From positions 16,390 to 35,962 of the forward strand of contig DIZF01000037.1 of the NCBI GenBank assembly GCA_002427815.1: DNA of 19,573 bases. The letters are read 5' to 3'. The translations under genes were made by a program, and so were the position numbers. Each line of letters opens with the position of its first letter. The first letter of the stretch is position 1. The notes below the pieces were generated by a model that did no database searches, was not told where the DNA came from, and saw only the letters and a program-made list of their open reading frames with translations. The DNA is from Ramlibacter tataouinensis (GTDB taxonomy: Bacteria > Pseudomonadota > Gammaproteobacteria > Burkholderiales > Burkholderiaceae_C). Positions 8,683-16,687 of this stretch are shown here, one piece after another.

Positions 8683-9813
8683 CTAGAACAGCGTGCCGGG
8701 GCCCGTCTGCAACACCCGCGCGGGCACCACGGGTTCGCTCTGCTGGAAATCGGTCGTGTCTTCCGGGGCCATGCTTTCGCGGTCCAGACTTTCGGTGACG
8801 CGCGACAGCCTGGCCTCCAGCTGGGGCCGCTGCAACAGCTGCTTGAAGCGCGCGCGCAACAGGTTGCGGGTGCGAATCCAGTAGTCGGCGCGGCGCGTCT
8901 GCCGCTCGCGCTTTTCCGGCGACAGTGCGGTGGCAGCCAGCTTGTCATCGGAATTGAGCGGCACGATCACCCAGCCGGGCGGGCCGGGCTTGGCCTCGAA
9001 ATGCGCCCACAGCGTCTCGTAACTGCCGAAGATGCGCTCGGCAACGGCGCGGTTGCGCTTGTTCCACTGATAAGACCAGCCGTGCAGGCGATGCGCTGCG
9101 GGGTCCAGACCGATCAGGTGCAGCCCCCAATACCGGGCCAGCTCCTGCGCCACGCTCACCAACAACACGGCCGGCTTCCACCCCTGCAGTGCCTGGCTGA
9201 TTTCGGTGGGGCTGATGCGGTGAATGCGATCTCGCTGGCCGCGCACCCCGCCGATGACCATGCAGCCGACGCCGTCGACGCGGAAACGGCTGAAACCCAG
9301 CACGCCGGCCTCCACCGGCTGGGGCTTGTGCTGGACATCGGCCGAGCGCCGCAGGCTCAGCGTGAGCAGCAGTTCGCCTTCGGGGCTCTGGGGCGGCGCT
9401 TGCTCGAGTTGCAGCCGCATGAAGTCATAGCCGCGCGGCGCCGCCAGGTCAGCCAGCACCATCGGCTCGCCGGATACCAATTGCGCGAGGGCTTCCGGCT
9501 GGAATGCCGCCTCGAGCCAGTCCGCGTGTTCGATGAGCTGGACCACGCGTTCACTGAAGCCGGTACCACGGCGCACCGATGGGCGCACCGCGCGCAGGTA
9601 TTCGCCGGGCAGGTCCCGCAGGATTTCGCGCGAATGCAGTTCGAACACCACGGCCATCCAGCGGCGCAGGGCCTTGCCGTGCCACAAGGTGGCTTTCAGG
9701 GCGCGCCACGCCAGCCGCGCGCGCGACGTACCGCCGCCCTCGGCCCCGGGCTGCAGCGACCAGCGCAGGCCTTGCCAGATGCCCGGCAATCGCGCCGAAG
9801 GGCCTTTTGCCAT
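8683..9813 (-). CDS. DUF535 / VirK-YbjX family protein
   Basis: 376 residues. It matches the VirK/YbjX (DUF535) family by its order of segments: an N-terminal RALKATLWHGKALRRWMAVVFE region, a central LLLTLSLRRSADVQHKPQ / VLGFSRFRVDGVGCMVIGGVRGQ core, then ARYWGLHLIGLDPAAHRLHGWSYQWNKRNR and SYETLWAHFEA. No signal peptide or membrane segment is evident. VirK and YbjX in enteric bacteria have been linked to envelope integrity and antimicrobial-peptide resistance; the biochemical activity is unknown. The start ATG lies 2 bases after the FIST gene stop (TAA), so translational coupling is likely. It ends tail-to-tail with the HTH regulator. Confidence 0.85.
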   Translation of the reverse strand: MAKGPSARLPGIWQGLRWSLQPGAEGGGTSRARLAWRALKATLWHGKALRRWMAVVFELHSREILRDLPGEYLRAVRPSVRRGTGFSERVVQLIEHADWLEAAFQPEALAQLVSGEPMVLADLAAPRGYDFMRLQLEQAPPQSPEGELLLTLSLRRSADVQHKPQPVEAGVLGFSRFRVDGVGCMVIGGVRGQRDRIHRISPTEISQALQGWKPAVLLVSVAQELARYWGLHLIGLDPAAHRLHGWSYQWNKRNRAVAERIFGSYETLWAHFEAKPGPPGWVIVPLNSDDKLAATALSPEKRERQTRRADYWIRTRNLLRARFKQLLQRPQLEARLSRVTESLDRESMAPEDTTDFQQSEPVVPARVLQTGPGTLF

Positions 9814-9815
9814 GG

Positions 9816-11075
9816 TTATCGAAAAACGGTCAACACGCCGGTGTAGCCGTACAGATGGTGGCGGGCGATTTCGCCGCCGGCAAAGAAGCCGACCAGAGGC
9901 ACATCGCCGAGGGCACGTCGCACGATCTGCAGTTCAGCGCTGGGGCCGCCGAAATGCGGACCGCCGCGTCCGGCGCAGCTCACATACACCGCGCCGGCGA
10001 TGCGCCGTGCAATGCTGGGCGCGGCATTGGCCTCGGGGCCCGCGAGCGCGGCCGCGACCGGCAAGCACATTTCCTGCGGTTCCAGTTCCTCGCGGATTTC
10101 GGCGCAGATGCGCATCAGGTCGGCCCGCGCCGCCTGCGGGTTGCGCTGGCAGAACGCCATGCGCATCCCCGGTTCGACCCGATCGGCCACCACCACAGCG
10201 TTGCGACCGGGATCCAGGCCGATGATGTGCCGCACCACCACGTCGGCGCCAAAGTTGCCGGTGCGGCCGACCGCATCGCCGCCGGCCTCGGTCAGGCCCA
10301 CCAGGGTGGCGCGCAATGCCGTCATGGCGGCCTGCGGCTGCTCCAGCGAAATGCCGGTGTCCCGCAGCAGCACGTCCAGCGCGGGCTCGCCGTCCAGCTC
10401 GACGATCAGGTTGGATTGGGCTGCCGTGATCACCCGCTGCGCCGCCACCGGCTGGCAACCCTGCGTGACCCGAGACACCAGCGAGATGCCTGCTCCGAAG
10501 GCGACACCCGACAGTCCGCCGCGGAATACCCCGCCCGCCGCGCCCTGGCCCTTGATGTTGCCATTGCCGCCGATGGCGAACTGCACCGCCTCGCCGCGGC
10601 TGGAGGCCAGGCCACCGAACAGATAGCCGGTTGCCGTGCGCTGCGCCATCTCCGCAATGAGCTCGGCCACATCGGGTGTGCCGGCGTCGGCGTGAATCAG
10701 CGCCGTGTGCGGCTCGAAGCCCATGCCATCGCCCACGGCCAGCGGCGCGACACCGGAAAACACGCGGTACTGGTCCGGCGGCAGCGCACACAGCATCACG
10801 GCCAGCGCGGGCTCATCGAAATACTCGACGTTCGAAGCGGCGATGCCGACGCCGACGGTCCCGGACCAGTCGGTCACCTCCGGCAGCTCGGCGCCCACAT
10901 GATCAAGGATTTCCTGGGCCGAATCCGCATAGCGGTCGGTGATGTACAGCAGCCCCAGCGTCGGGGCCTTGGCATAGTCGGGCAAGGCCATCCGCGCGCG
11001 CAGCTGCGCCAGCACCAGCCCGGCTGCCATCTGCCATTGCGGGTGGGTTGCATGACCAAAGGGGAACAGCTTCAT
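9816..11075 (-). CDS. FIST-domain sensory protein
   Basis: 419 residues covering FIST_N and FIST_C. The N-terminal half shows the typical GLLYITDRYADSAQEILDHVGAELPEVTDWSGTVGVGI arrangement and the AALTPDQ-like block ALPPDQYRVFSG. The C-terminal half has VVVADRVEPGMRMAFCQRN and the terminal SCAGRGGPHFG...VPLVGFFAGGEIA, both characteristic of FIST_C. FIST domains are proposed small-ligand sensors, usually attached to signalling domains. Here the protein has no kinase, GGDEF or receptor part, so it would act alone or through partners. The phaM-like gene ends 20 bases upstream and the DUF535 gene starts 2 bases downstream. The ligand is unknown. Confidence 0.88.
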   Translation of the reverse strand: MKLFPFGHATHPQWQMAAGLVLAQLRARMALPDYAKAPTLGLLYITDRYADSAQEILDHVGAELPEVTDWSGTVGVGIAASNVEYFDEPALAVMLCALPPDQYRVFSGVAPLAVGDGMGFEPHTALIHADAGTPDVAELIAEMAQRTATGYLFGGLASSRGEAVQFAIGGNGNIKGQGAAGGVFRGGLSGVAFGAGISLVSRVTQGCQPVAAQRVITAAQSNLIVELDGEPALDVLLRDTGISLEQPQAAMTALRATLVGLTEAGGDAVGRTGNFGADVVVRHIIGLDPGRNAVVVADRVEPGMRMAFCQRNPQAARADLMRICAEIREELEPQEMCLPVAAALAGPEANAAPSIARRIAGAVYVSCAGRGGPHFGGPSAELQIVRRALGDVPLVGFFAGGEIARHHLYGYTGVLTVFR

Positions 11076-11095
11076 CGCGCTTTCGTGCAGCTCGG

Positions 11096-11728
11096 TCAGG
11101 GGTTCGGCGTCTTGCGGGTTGGGCGCCGGGGCTGCGACGCTGCCTTGACAGCGCTGCCGGTCGACTTGGCAGCCTTGCCGCTGGCTGTCTTCTTCGCCGC
11201 GCCGGGCGCTGCGGCGGCCGCGCTGGTGGCGCTATCGACCGCCGTTTGCACGGCGACATCCTTCAGGGCGCTGGAGGCGATCTGCTGGAACTGCTGGGTC
11301 AACGCGCCCCACCACTGGAGCGGATCGACCACCCCGCCGGCAGGCTGATCGGCCGCCTTGCGAGCGGCCTTGGGCCGCGCCACGGCTTCAGCCGGTTTCG
11401 CCGCGGCAGCGGCGGGCTTCAGCTTGAGCGCGTTGGCGACTTCCCCCATGTTGAAGTTCATGCCTTTGAGCGTGGCGAGCGTCATCTTCTGCACCTCCAG
11501 CGCCTGGATGGTGGCGCCCAGGGCCTTGGAGTTCTGGTCCAGCCAGAAATGAACGGCCTTGAGCTCGCCGATGCGTTTTTCCAGCTCTTCCAGGTTCAGC
11601 GTGGGCGCGACCCAGCTGGAAAGGTTCGGCATCTGCGGCAGGTTTTGCGATGCGCCCATGGCCAGGTCCTGGAGGAAGTCGAATCCGGGAATGAACTTGC
11701 CGAAGCCGAAATTCTGGTTCTCGCTCAT
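11096..11728 (-). CDS. phaM: PhaM-like polyhydroxyalkanoate granule protein
   Basis: 210 residues. The N-terminal half (about 1-95) includes FGFGKFIPGFDFLQDL, NLSSWVAPTLNLEELEKRIGELKAVHFWLDQN and ALEVQKMTLATLKGMN, the helical, PHA-granule-type part of PhaM. The C-terminal half is Ala/Lys/Pro-rich (AAKKTASGKAAKSTGS...RRPTRKTPNP), a basic histone-H1-like tail expected to bind DNA. PhaM of Ralstonia eutropha activates PHA synthase PhaC1 and tethers granules to the nucleoid. It is shorter than R. eutropha PhaM (about 263 residues as I recall) with a shorter tail. GAGG lies 6 bases before ATG 11728. Lower certainty: other PHA genes are absent from the window. Confidence 0.8.
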   Translation of the reverse strand: MSENQNFGFGKFIPGFDFLQDLAMGASQNLPQMPNLSSWVAPTLNLEELEKRIGELKAVHFWLDQNSKALGATIQALEVQKMTLATLKGMNFNMGEVANALKLKPAAAAAKPAEAVARPKAARKAADQPAGGVVDPLQWWGALTQQFQQIASSALKDVAVQTAVDSATSAAAAAPGAAKKTASGKAAKSTGSAVKAASQPRRPTRKTPNP

Positions 11729-11799
11729 CGCATGCCTCGATCGGGTTGTCTCGTTCTGACAGCTTACCCGATGCGCCCGCCGCTGGCGACCACGGTCTG

Positions 11800-12345
11800 T
11801 CAGTGTTTGTGCATGGGCTCGGGCGCATCCTTCGGTGCGGCGGCCGCCGCAGCCGGCGCCTGTGTCGCCACCGCAACCTTCAATTCGAGCTTGCGCTCGG
11901 TGCCCTGGGCGTCGCGAAACACCAGGGTCAGCGGTACCGAAGTACCCGGCTTCAGCGTCTGTTTCAGGTCCATCAGCATGAGGTGGTAGCCGCCGGGCTT
12001 GAACTCCACGGTCTGGCCGGCCGGCAGATCGACCCCGGCGACCTGGCGCATGCGCATGATGTCGCCCTGCATCTTCATCTCATGCACCTCGGCCGTGCCC
12101 GCCACGGGCGTGGACACGCCTACGAGCTGCATGGCCTGGCGGGACGTGAGCTTCATGAAGGCGCCCGTGCCTTGCTGCCCGGGAACGGAACTGCGCACCC
12201 ACGCACCCTCCACCTTCGGTAACGGCTCGGACTGGCTGCGCGCATCGGCAGCAGCCTCGGCGGACGAGGTGTTCTGGGCGGCGACCGCTGTCAGCGGCAT
12301 CAGGGCGACGAAGGCAATCAGCGACAGGTAGCGGGTGTGGTCCAT
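11800..12345 (-). CDS. Periplasmic copper chaperone PCu(A)C
   Basis: 181 residues. Residues 1-23 (MDHTRYLSLIAFVALMPLTAVAA) are a Sec signal peptide. The PCu(A)C domain carries the full copper-binding signature H-X10-M-X21-H-X-M: His in EVHEMKM, Met in MRMRQV, then HLM in GGYHLMLMDLK. It delivers Cu(I) to the CuA/CuB centres of cytochrome oxidase in the periplasm. The C-terminus ends PEPMHKH, a short extra His/Met tail that could also bind metal. ATG 12345 is chosen for the signal peptide; an in-frame TTG 33 bases upstream would place charged residues before it. There is no neighbouring Sco1 or oxidase gene. A 71-base gap separates it from phaM. Confidence 0.92.
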   Translation of the reverse strand: MDHTRYLSLIAFVALMPLTAVAAQNTSSAEAAADARSQSEPLPKVEGAWVRSSVPGQQGTGAFMKLTSRQAMQLVGVSTPVAGTAEVHEMKMQGDIMRMRQVAGVDLPAGQTVEFKPGGYHLMLMDLKQTLKPGTSVPLTLVFRDAQGTERKLELKVAVATQAPAAAAAAPKDAPEPMHKH

Positions 12346-12575
12346 GGTCGTGCGGTCGTGGGTGGTGTAGTCTGGCAACCATGAGAAGCTTATTCCACCT
12401 CAGCCGACTGCGCTGGCGACGGGAGACCCCGGACGACCGCATTCCAGGCCAGGCCGCAACCGCGCCGTGCGCTGCCTGAGGCTCCACATCTCCTCGAACC
12501 GTAGGTTGCGTCCTACGGTTGCGAGGGTCGCCCCCACCTAGTACACCGATAGAGTCTCTGCTAGGGTCATCAACC
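12346..12575. other. Intergenic region between the PCu(A)C gene and otsB
   Basis: This 230-base divergent region must hold promoters for both flanking genes. The clear structure in it is the hairpin at 12497-12520. I could not pick convincing -35/-10 boxes. A 32-codon reading frame from ATG 12381 has no ribosome-binding site and no recognisable product. Confidence 0.5.
12497..12520. promoter_or_regulatory. Perfect 9-bp hairpin upstream of otsB
   Basis: AACCGTAGG (12497-12505) and CCTACGGTT (12512-12520) are perfect reverse complements around a 6-base loop, 55 bases before the otsB start. No T-run follows, so it is not a typical intrinsic terminator on the plus strand. It could be an operator, an mRNA leader hairpin or a small dispersed repeat. 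Confidence 0.55.
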
Positions 12576-13319
12576 ATGAATTTTGTGGACATTCTTTGCC
12601 CATCGTGCGCGCTCTTTCTTGATTTCGACGGTACCTTGGTGGACTTGGCGGACCAGCCGGAAGCCGTCATCGTGCCGTCGGGGCTGATCGGTACGCTGCA
12701 TACGTTGACCGACTACCTCGACGGTGCCCTGGCCCTGATCTCGGGCCGGCCCATCGAGCAGATCGACAGCTTCCTCAAGCCCTTGCGCCTGCCCGTCGCC
12801 GGCGTGCACGGCACGGAACGGCGCAGTGCCGGCGGCGACATCGCATTGCTCGCGACCCATCCGCTGCAGCGGGTCGAGGAAGCCGCGGCCGCGCTGGCGT
12901 CGAGGTATCCGCTGCTGCGCCTGGAGAACAAGCGCGGCTCCCTCGCCTTGCACTACCGGCAGGCGCCCGAGCTCGAAACGCTGTGCCTGCAGACCATGCA
13001 AGCCGCGGTCGAGGAGTCGCCCGGCCTCACCTTGCTGCGCGGCAAGATGGTGGTGGAAGCCAAGCCCGGCGGTGCCAGCAAAGGCCACGCGATCGAGGCA
13101 TTTCTGCAGGAGCCCCCGTTCGCCGGGCGCACCCCGGTGTTCGTGGGCGACGACTTCACCGATGAAGTGGGGTTCGCCACCGTGCAGCGTCTGCGGGGCC
13201 TGGGAGTCAAGGTGGGCGAAGGACCCAGCGTCGCCCGGCATCGCCTGGAGTCGCCCGCCGCGCTGCGCTACCAGCTCCAGGCCGCAGCGGCGGGCCAGAC
13301 CGGAAAGGTCAGCGCATGA
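12576..13319 (+). CDS. otsB: Trehalose-6-phosphate phosphatase OtsB
   Basis: 247 residues, HAD superfamily. Asp16 and Asp18 in FLDFDGTLVDL are the nucleophile and acid/base of motif I, SGRP is motif II, and GASKGHAIEAFL (with the motif III Lys) and VFVGDDFTDEVGF (about residue 190, motif IV) complete the active site. The cap segment contains GVHGTERR and ENKRGSLALHYR, typical of OtsB. It dephosphorylates trehalose-6-phosphate in osmotic and stress protection. ATG 12576 is chosen because the protein begins just before the HAD motif; AGGG lies 9 bases upstream. Its stop overlaps the GH15 start (ATGA), showing translational coupling. The partner otsA is not in the window. Confidence 0.96.
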   Translation: MNFVDILCPSCALFLDFDGTLVDLADQPEAVIVPSGLIGTLHTLTDYLDGALALISGRPIEQIDSFLKPLRLPVAGVHGTERRSAGGDIALLATHPLQRVEEAAAALASRYPLLRLENKRGSLALHYRQAPELETLCLQTMQAAVEESPGLTLLRGKMVVEAKPGGASKGHAIEAFLQEPPFAGRTPVFVGDDFTDEVGFATVQRLRGLGVKVGEGPSVARHRLESPAALRYQLQAAAAGQTGKVSA

Positions 13320-15118
13320 AACCTTCAGCCCCGGCTGCCGGACAGTCCCTGAACCTCGGCGTGATCGGCAACTGCGCCTACAGCGCGCTGATCGACGAAC
13401 GCGGGCGCATCGTCTGGTGCTGCCTGCCGCGTTTCGATGGCGATCCGGTGTTCAACACGCTGCTCGATCCGAGCGAGAACGGCAGCCATTGGTCGTTCGA
13501 GCTGGAGCATTTCGCGCACAGCGAGCAGTCCTACGAGCCGAACACAGCCATCCTGCGCACGCGCCTGTTCGACGCCCAGGGCCAGGGCATAGAGATCACC
13601 GATTTCGCACCGCGCTTCTTCAGCCGCGGTCGCACCTTCCGGCCGCTCACGCTGATCCGGCGCGTGCAGGTGGTGTCGGGTTCGCCGCGGATGCGCATGG
13701 TGCTGCGACCCCGTTTCGACTGGGGCCGGCAGGTGCCCACCGTCACCCAGGGCAGCGCCCACCTGCGTTACGTGGGCCCGAGCCAGACCCTGCGCCTGAA
13801 CAGCGACGCACCCCTGAGCTACGTCCTGTCGGAGACCTGTTTCGTGGTCGACCGGCCGATGAACTTCATCCTGGGGCCCGACGAAACCCTGCTGTCGGGG
13901 ATCGAGGACACGGCGCGCGGCTTCGAGCAGGAAACCGCGAGCTACTGGCGCAGCTGGACCCGGGCCCTGTCGCTGCCGCTGGAATGGCAGGACGCCGTGA
14001 TCCGGGCCGCGATCACCCTGAAGATGTCGCTGTTCGAGGACACCGGCGCCATCGTCGCCGCGATGACGACGAGCATCCCGGAAGCACCGGACAGCGGGCG
14101 CAACTGGGACTATCGCTACTGCTGGCTGCGCGACGCGTTCTTCGTGGTGCGCGCGCTCAACAGCCTTTCCGAAGTCGCGACGATGGAGGAATACCTGCGC
14201 TGGCTCAACAACGTGGTGGTGCGTTCGGGCGGCGGCCACATCCAGCCGCTATACGGCATCGGCCAGGAGGAACTGCTGCCCGAAGCCATCCTGGGTCACC
14301 TGCCGGGTTACCGCGGCCAGGGGCCGGTGCGCGTGGGCAACCAGGCGCAGGAGCATTTCCAGCACGACGTCTACGGCAACATCATTCTGGGCGCCTCCCA
14401 GTCGTTCCACGACCATCGATTGTTCCGCCGTGCCGGCAAGGCCGAGTTCGGCTACCTGGAGGCCGTGGGCGAGCAGGCGTTCCGGGTCTATGACCAGCCG
14501 GACGCCGGCATGTGGGAACTGCGCACCCGCGCCCGCGTCCACACCTCCTCCGCGCTGATGAGCTGGGCCGCCTGCGACCGTCTGGCCAAGGTGGCCGCCG
14601 CGCTCAAGCTGCCCGACCGCATTCGCCACTGGCGCGAACGCGCCGACCAGATCCGCCAGCGCATCCTGCGCGAAGCCTGGAGCGAGGAGCGGCAGGCCTT
14701 CGCCGAAAGTTTCGGCGGCCGCGACCTCGACGCCAGCGTGCTGCTGATGGCGGAGGTGAGCTTCATCGATCCGAACGACGCCCGCTTTGTCGCCACCGTC
14801 GAGGCGCTCGAGAAATCGCTGTGCGACGGGCCCTACATGCGGCGCTACGAGGCACCCGACGATTTCGGCAAGCCGGAAACCGCGTTCAACATCTGTACCT
14901 TCTGGCGCATCGACGCGCTGGCGCGCATCGGCCGGAAAGGCCAGGCCCGCGAGATCTTCGAGGTCATGCTCAAGAGCCGCAACCCGCTCGGGCTGCTGTC
15001 GGAAGACACCCATCCGGTCACCGGCGAAATGTGGGGCAATTTCCCCCAGACCTATTCGATGGTGGGACTGATCAACGCGGCGGTACGCTTGTCCGCTCCC
15101 TGGGACACCGTGATCTAG
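13316..15118 (+). CDS. Glycoside hydrolase family 15 protein (trehalase/glucoamylase-like)
   Basis: 600 residues, the usual length for bacterial GH15 proteins paired with otsB. The N-terminal beta-sandwich region starts NLGVIGNCAYSALIDERGRIVWCCLPRFDGDPVF. The (alpha/alpha)6 catalytic barrel shows NWDYRYCWLRDAFF, the LPGYRGQGPVRVGNQAQEHFQHDVYGN motif, MWELRTRARVHTSSALMSWAACDRL with Glu401 as the likely general acid, and near the C-terminus TGEMWGNFPQTYSMVGLINAA. No signal peptide is seen, so it is cytoplasmic. GH15 enzymes release glucose from alpha-glucosides; members next to ots genes may act as trehalases or trim glucans, and this sequence cannot decide which. ATG overlaps the otsB stop. 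It ends 4 bases from the convergent DUF1810 gene. Confidence 0.93.
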   Translation: MKPSAPAAGQSLNLGVIGNCAYSALIDERGRIVWCCLPRFDGDPVFNTLLDPSENGSHWSFELEHFAHSEQSYEPNTAILRTRLFDAQGQGIEITDFAPRFFSRGRTFRPLTLIRRVQVVSGSPRMRMVLRPRFDWGRQVPTVTQGSAHLRYVGPSQTLRLNSDAPLSYVLSETCFVVDRPMNFILGPDETLLSGIEDTARGFEQETASYWRSWTRALSLPLEWQDAVIRAAITLKMSLFEDTGAIVAAMTTSIPEAPDSGRNWDYRYCWLRDAFFVVRALNSLSEVATMEEYLRWLNNVVVRSGGGHIQPLYGIGQEELLPEAILGHLPGYRGQGPVRVGNQAQEHFQHDVYGNIILGASQSFHDHRLFRRAGKAEFGYLEAVGEQAFRVYDQPDAGMWELRTRARVHTSSALMSWAACDRLAKVAAALKLPDRIRHWRERADQIRQRILREAWSEERQAFAESFGGRDLDASVLLMAEVSFIDPNDARFVATVEALEKSLCDGPYMRRYEAPDDFGKPETAFNICTFWRIDALARIGRKGQAREIFEVMLKSRNPLGLLSEDTHPVTGEMWGNFPQTYSMVGLINAAVRLSAPWDTVI

Positions 15119-15122
15119 TAGG

Positions 15123-15542
15123 CTATAGCTTTGCCAGCGTCAGTGCATCGGGCTGGCCGCCGAAATACTGCAGAAGGCACTGCCGGAACACTGTCGTCCC
15201 GGGAGCGGCGCGATCGAACAGCGTCATCGACGAGTGGAATTTGAGGTCGTCGGGCGATCCGAAAATCTCATGCACGTCGCCGTGCGGGACATCGAGCACC
15301 AGCCGACAGCACTCGCGCAGGCGTGTTCCCAGGATAGGGTGCGCGAGGTAAGCCTGGGCCTCCTGCAGCGATCCGATCGCGTACCGCTGCGCCATGACAC
15401 TGCGGCCGATGCCGGCGATCTGCGGAAAGACGAACCACATCCAGTGGCTGCGCTTGCGGCCCGCGCGCAGTTCGGCCAGCACCTGGTCGTACACCGGCGC
15501 CTGGGCCGACAGGAACCGCGCCAGGTCGTGACGGTCACTCAT
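15123..15542 (-). CDS. DUF1810 family protein
   Basis: 139 residues from ATG 15542 (an ATG 18 bases further upstream is equally possible; neither has a good Shine-Dalgarno). The family pattern is clear: DLARFLSAQAPVYDQVLAELRAGRKRSHWMWFVFPQIAGIGRS at the start, the YAIGSLQEAQAYLAHPILGTRLRECCRLVL middle, IFGSPDDLKFHSSMTLF, and FRQCLLQYFGGQPDALTL at the end. The function of DUF1810 is not established; it is a compact cytoplasmic domain related by fold to YbiA-type enzymes only by recollection. It lies 36 bases after the FAH-family gene on the same strand and may be co-transcribed with it. Confidence 0.9.
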   Translation of the reverse strand: MSDRHDLARFLSAQAPVYDQVLAELRAGRKRSHWMWFVFPQIAGIGRSVMAQRYAIGSLQEAQAYLAHPILGTRLRECCRLVLDVPHGDVHEIFGSPDDLKFHSSMTLFDRAAPGTTVFRQCLLQYFGGQPDALTLAKL

Positions 15543-15578
15543 GGCAGCGCCGGCGCTCATGACGAGGATCGAGACCGG

Positions 15579-16592
15579 TCAGGCCTTCAGCGGCACGATC
15601 TTCTGGTCGATCGCGCCGAAGATGCTCTGTCCGTCCTTGCCGCGCATTTCGATGCGGATCGTGTCACCGAACTTCATGAACCCCGTCGAAGGCTTGCCGT
15701 CCTGGATGGTTTCGATGGCGCGCTTCTCCGCAATGCAGCTGTAACCCTTGGGCCACTCGGTCTTGCCGTTCGCGCCGGGCACGCCCTTGTTGCTGACGGT
15801 GCCCGAGCCGACGATGCTGCCGGCGAGCACATTGCGCGTCTTGCAGATGTGCGCGATCAGCTGGCCAAAATGGAAGGTCATTTCCGGGCCGGCTTCGCAC
15901 ATGCCGACCTTGCGGCCATTCCAGGTGCTTTGCAGCGTGAGGTGCAGTCGGCCCTGCTCCCATGCGTCTCCGAGTTCGTCCGGCGTGACGGCGACCGGAC
16001 CGAATGCGGTTGCCGGCTTGCTCTGCAGGAAGCCAAAGCCCTTGGCCAGTTCGGCCGGGATCAGGTTGCGCAGCGACACATCGTTGGCGATCATGACCAG
16101 CCGGATGCCGTCCAGTGCCTGCTCCGGAGTGGCCGCCATGGGCACGTCCCCGGTGATCACTGCGATCTCGGCCTCGAAGTCGATGCCCCACTCCTCCTCG
16201 CGCACCACCACGTCGTCGCACGGGCCCAGGAAGTCGTCGCTGCCGCCCTGGTACATCAGCGGGTCGGTGTAGAAGCTCGCCGGCACCGCGCTCTGGCGCG
16301 CCGCGCGCACCAGCTCGACGTGATTGATGTAGGCCGAGCCGTCCGCCCACTGGCAGGCCCGCGGTAGCGGCGCCATGCACAGAGCCGCATCGAACGGGAA
16401 CGCGTGGCGTGCCTTGCCGCTGTTCAGGCTGTCGTACAGGTCCTGGACTTGCGGCGACAGAAAACCCCAGTCGTCCAGCACCTGCTGGAGCCGGTCGGCG
16501 ATGCCGGTCGCATAGTGCGCCGTGCCCAGGTCGCGCGAAACCACGACCAGCTGGCCGTCGCGCGAACCATCCTTGTAGGTTGCCAGCTTCAC
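15579..16592 (-). CDS. Fumarylacetoacetate hydrolase family protein
   Basis: 337 residues. It hydrolyses a beta-diketone C-C bond, probably fumarylacetoacetate in the homogentisate (tyrosine/phenylalanine) route or a related acylpyruvate. The metal-binding acidic residues appear in EEEWGIDFEAEIAVITGDV and VMIANDVSLRNL. The FAH core continues with KGFGFLQSKPATAFGPVAVTPDEL and GSIVGSGTVSNKG. The N-terminal part (MKLATYKDGSRDGQLVVVSRDL) is the small leading domain of the two-domain FAH type found in betaproteobacteria. The gene is divergent from an iclR-family gene across 95 bases with inverted repeats, so control by that regulator is likely. No other tyrosine-degradation gene is adjacent, so the exact substrate is open. 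Confidence 0.92.
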   Translation of the reverse strand: MKLATYKDGSRDGQLVVVSRDLGTAHYATGIADRLQQVLDDWGFLSPQVQDLYDSLNSGKARHAFPFDAALCMAPLPRACQWADGSAYINHVELVRAARQSAVPASFYTDPLMYQGGSDDFLGPCDDVVVREEEWGIDFEAEIAVITGDVPMAATPEQALDGIRLVMIANDVSLRNLIPAELAKGFGFLQSKPATAFGPVAVTPDELGDAWEQGRLHLTLQSTWNGRKVGMCEAGPEMTFHFGQLIAHICKTRNVLAGSIVGSGTVSNKGVPGANGKTEWPKGYSCIAEKRAIETIQDGKPSTGFMKFGDTIRIEMRGKDGQSIFGAIDQKIVPLKA

Positions 16593-16615
16593 TTGAATTT
16601 GCCCCCGCAGTCAGG

Positions 16616-16659
16616 ATGCGTTAGAGTCCAGGACGTTACGCATTGTGAAATGAATTTAC
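16616..16659. promoter_or_regulatory. Operator-like inverted repeats between FAH and iclR genes
   Basis: ATGCGT (16616-16621) and ACGCAT (16638-16643) are perfect inverted arms around a 16-base spacer. Nested at its centre is GTCC-A-GGAC (16626-16634). Next to it, 16645-16659 (GTGAAATGAATTTAC) is an imperfect palindrome resembling AT-rich IclR-type boxes. All lie in the 95-base divergent gap. Binding by the neighbouring IclR protein is inference. Confidence 0.5.
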
Positions 16660-16687
16660 CTAATCGTAATTCTACCGGAAGGTGCCC

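Noticed and set aside
12381..12479. A 32-codon reading frame starting MRSLFHLSRLRWRRE in the gap before otsB
   Set aside because: It has no ribosome-binding site, no recognisable family and a composition expected by chance in GC-rich DNA.
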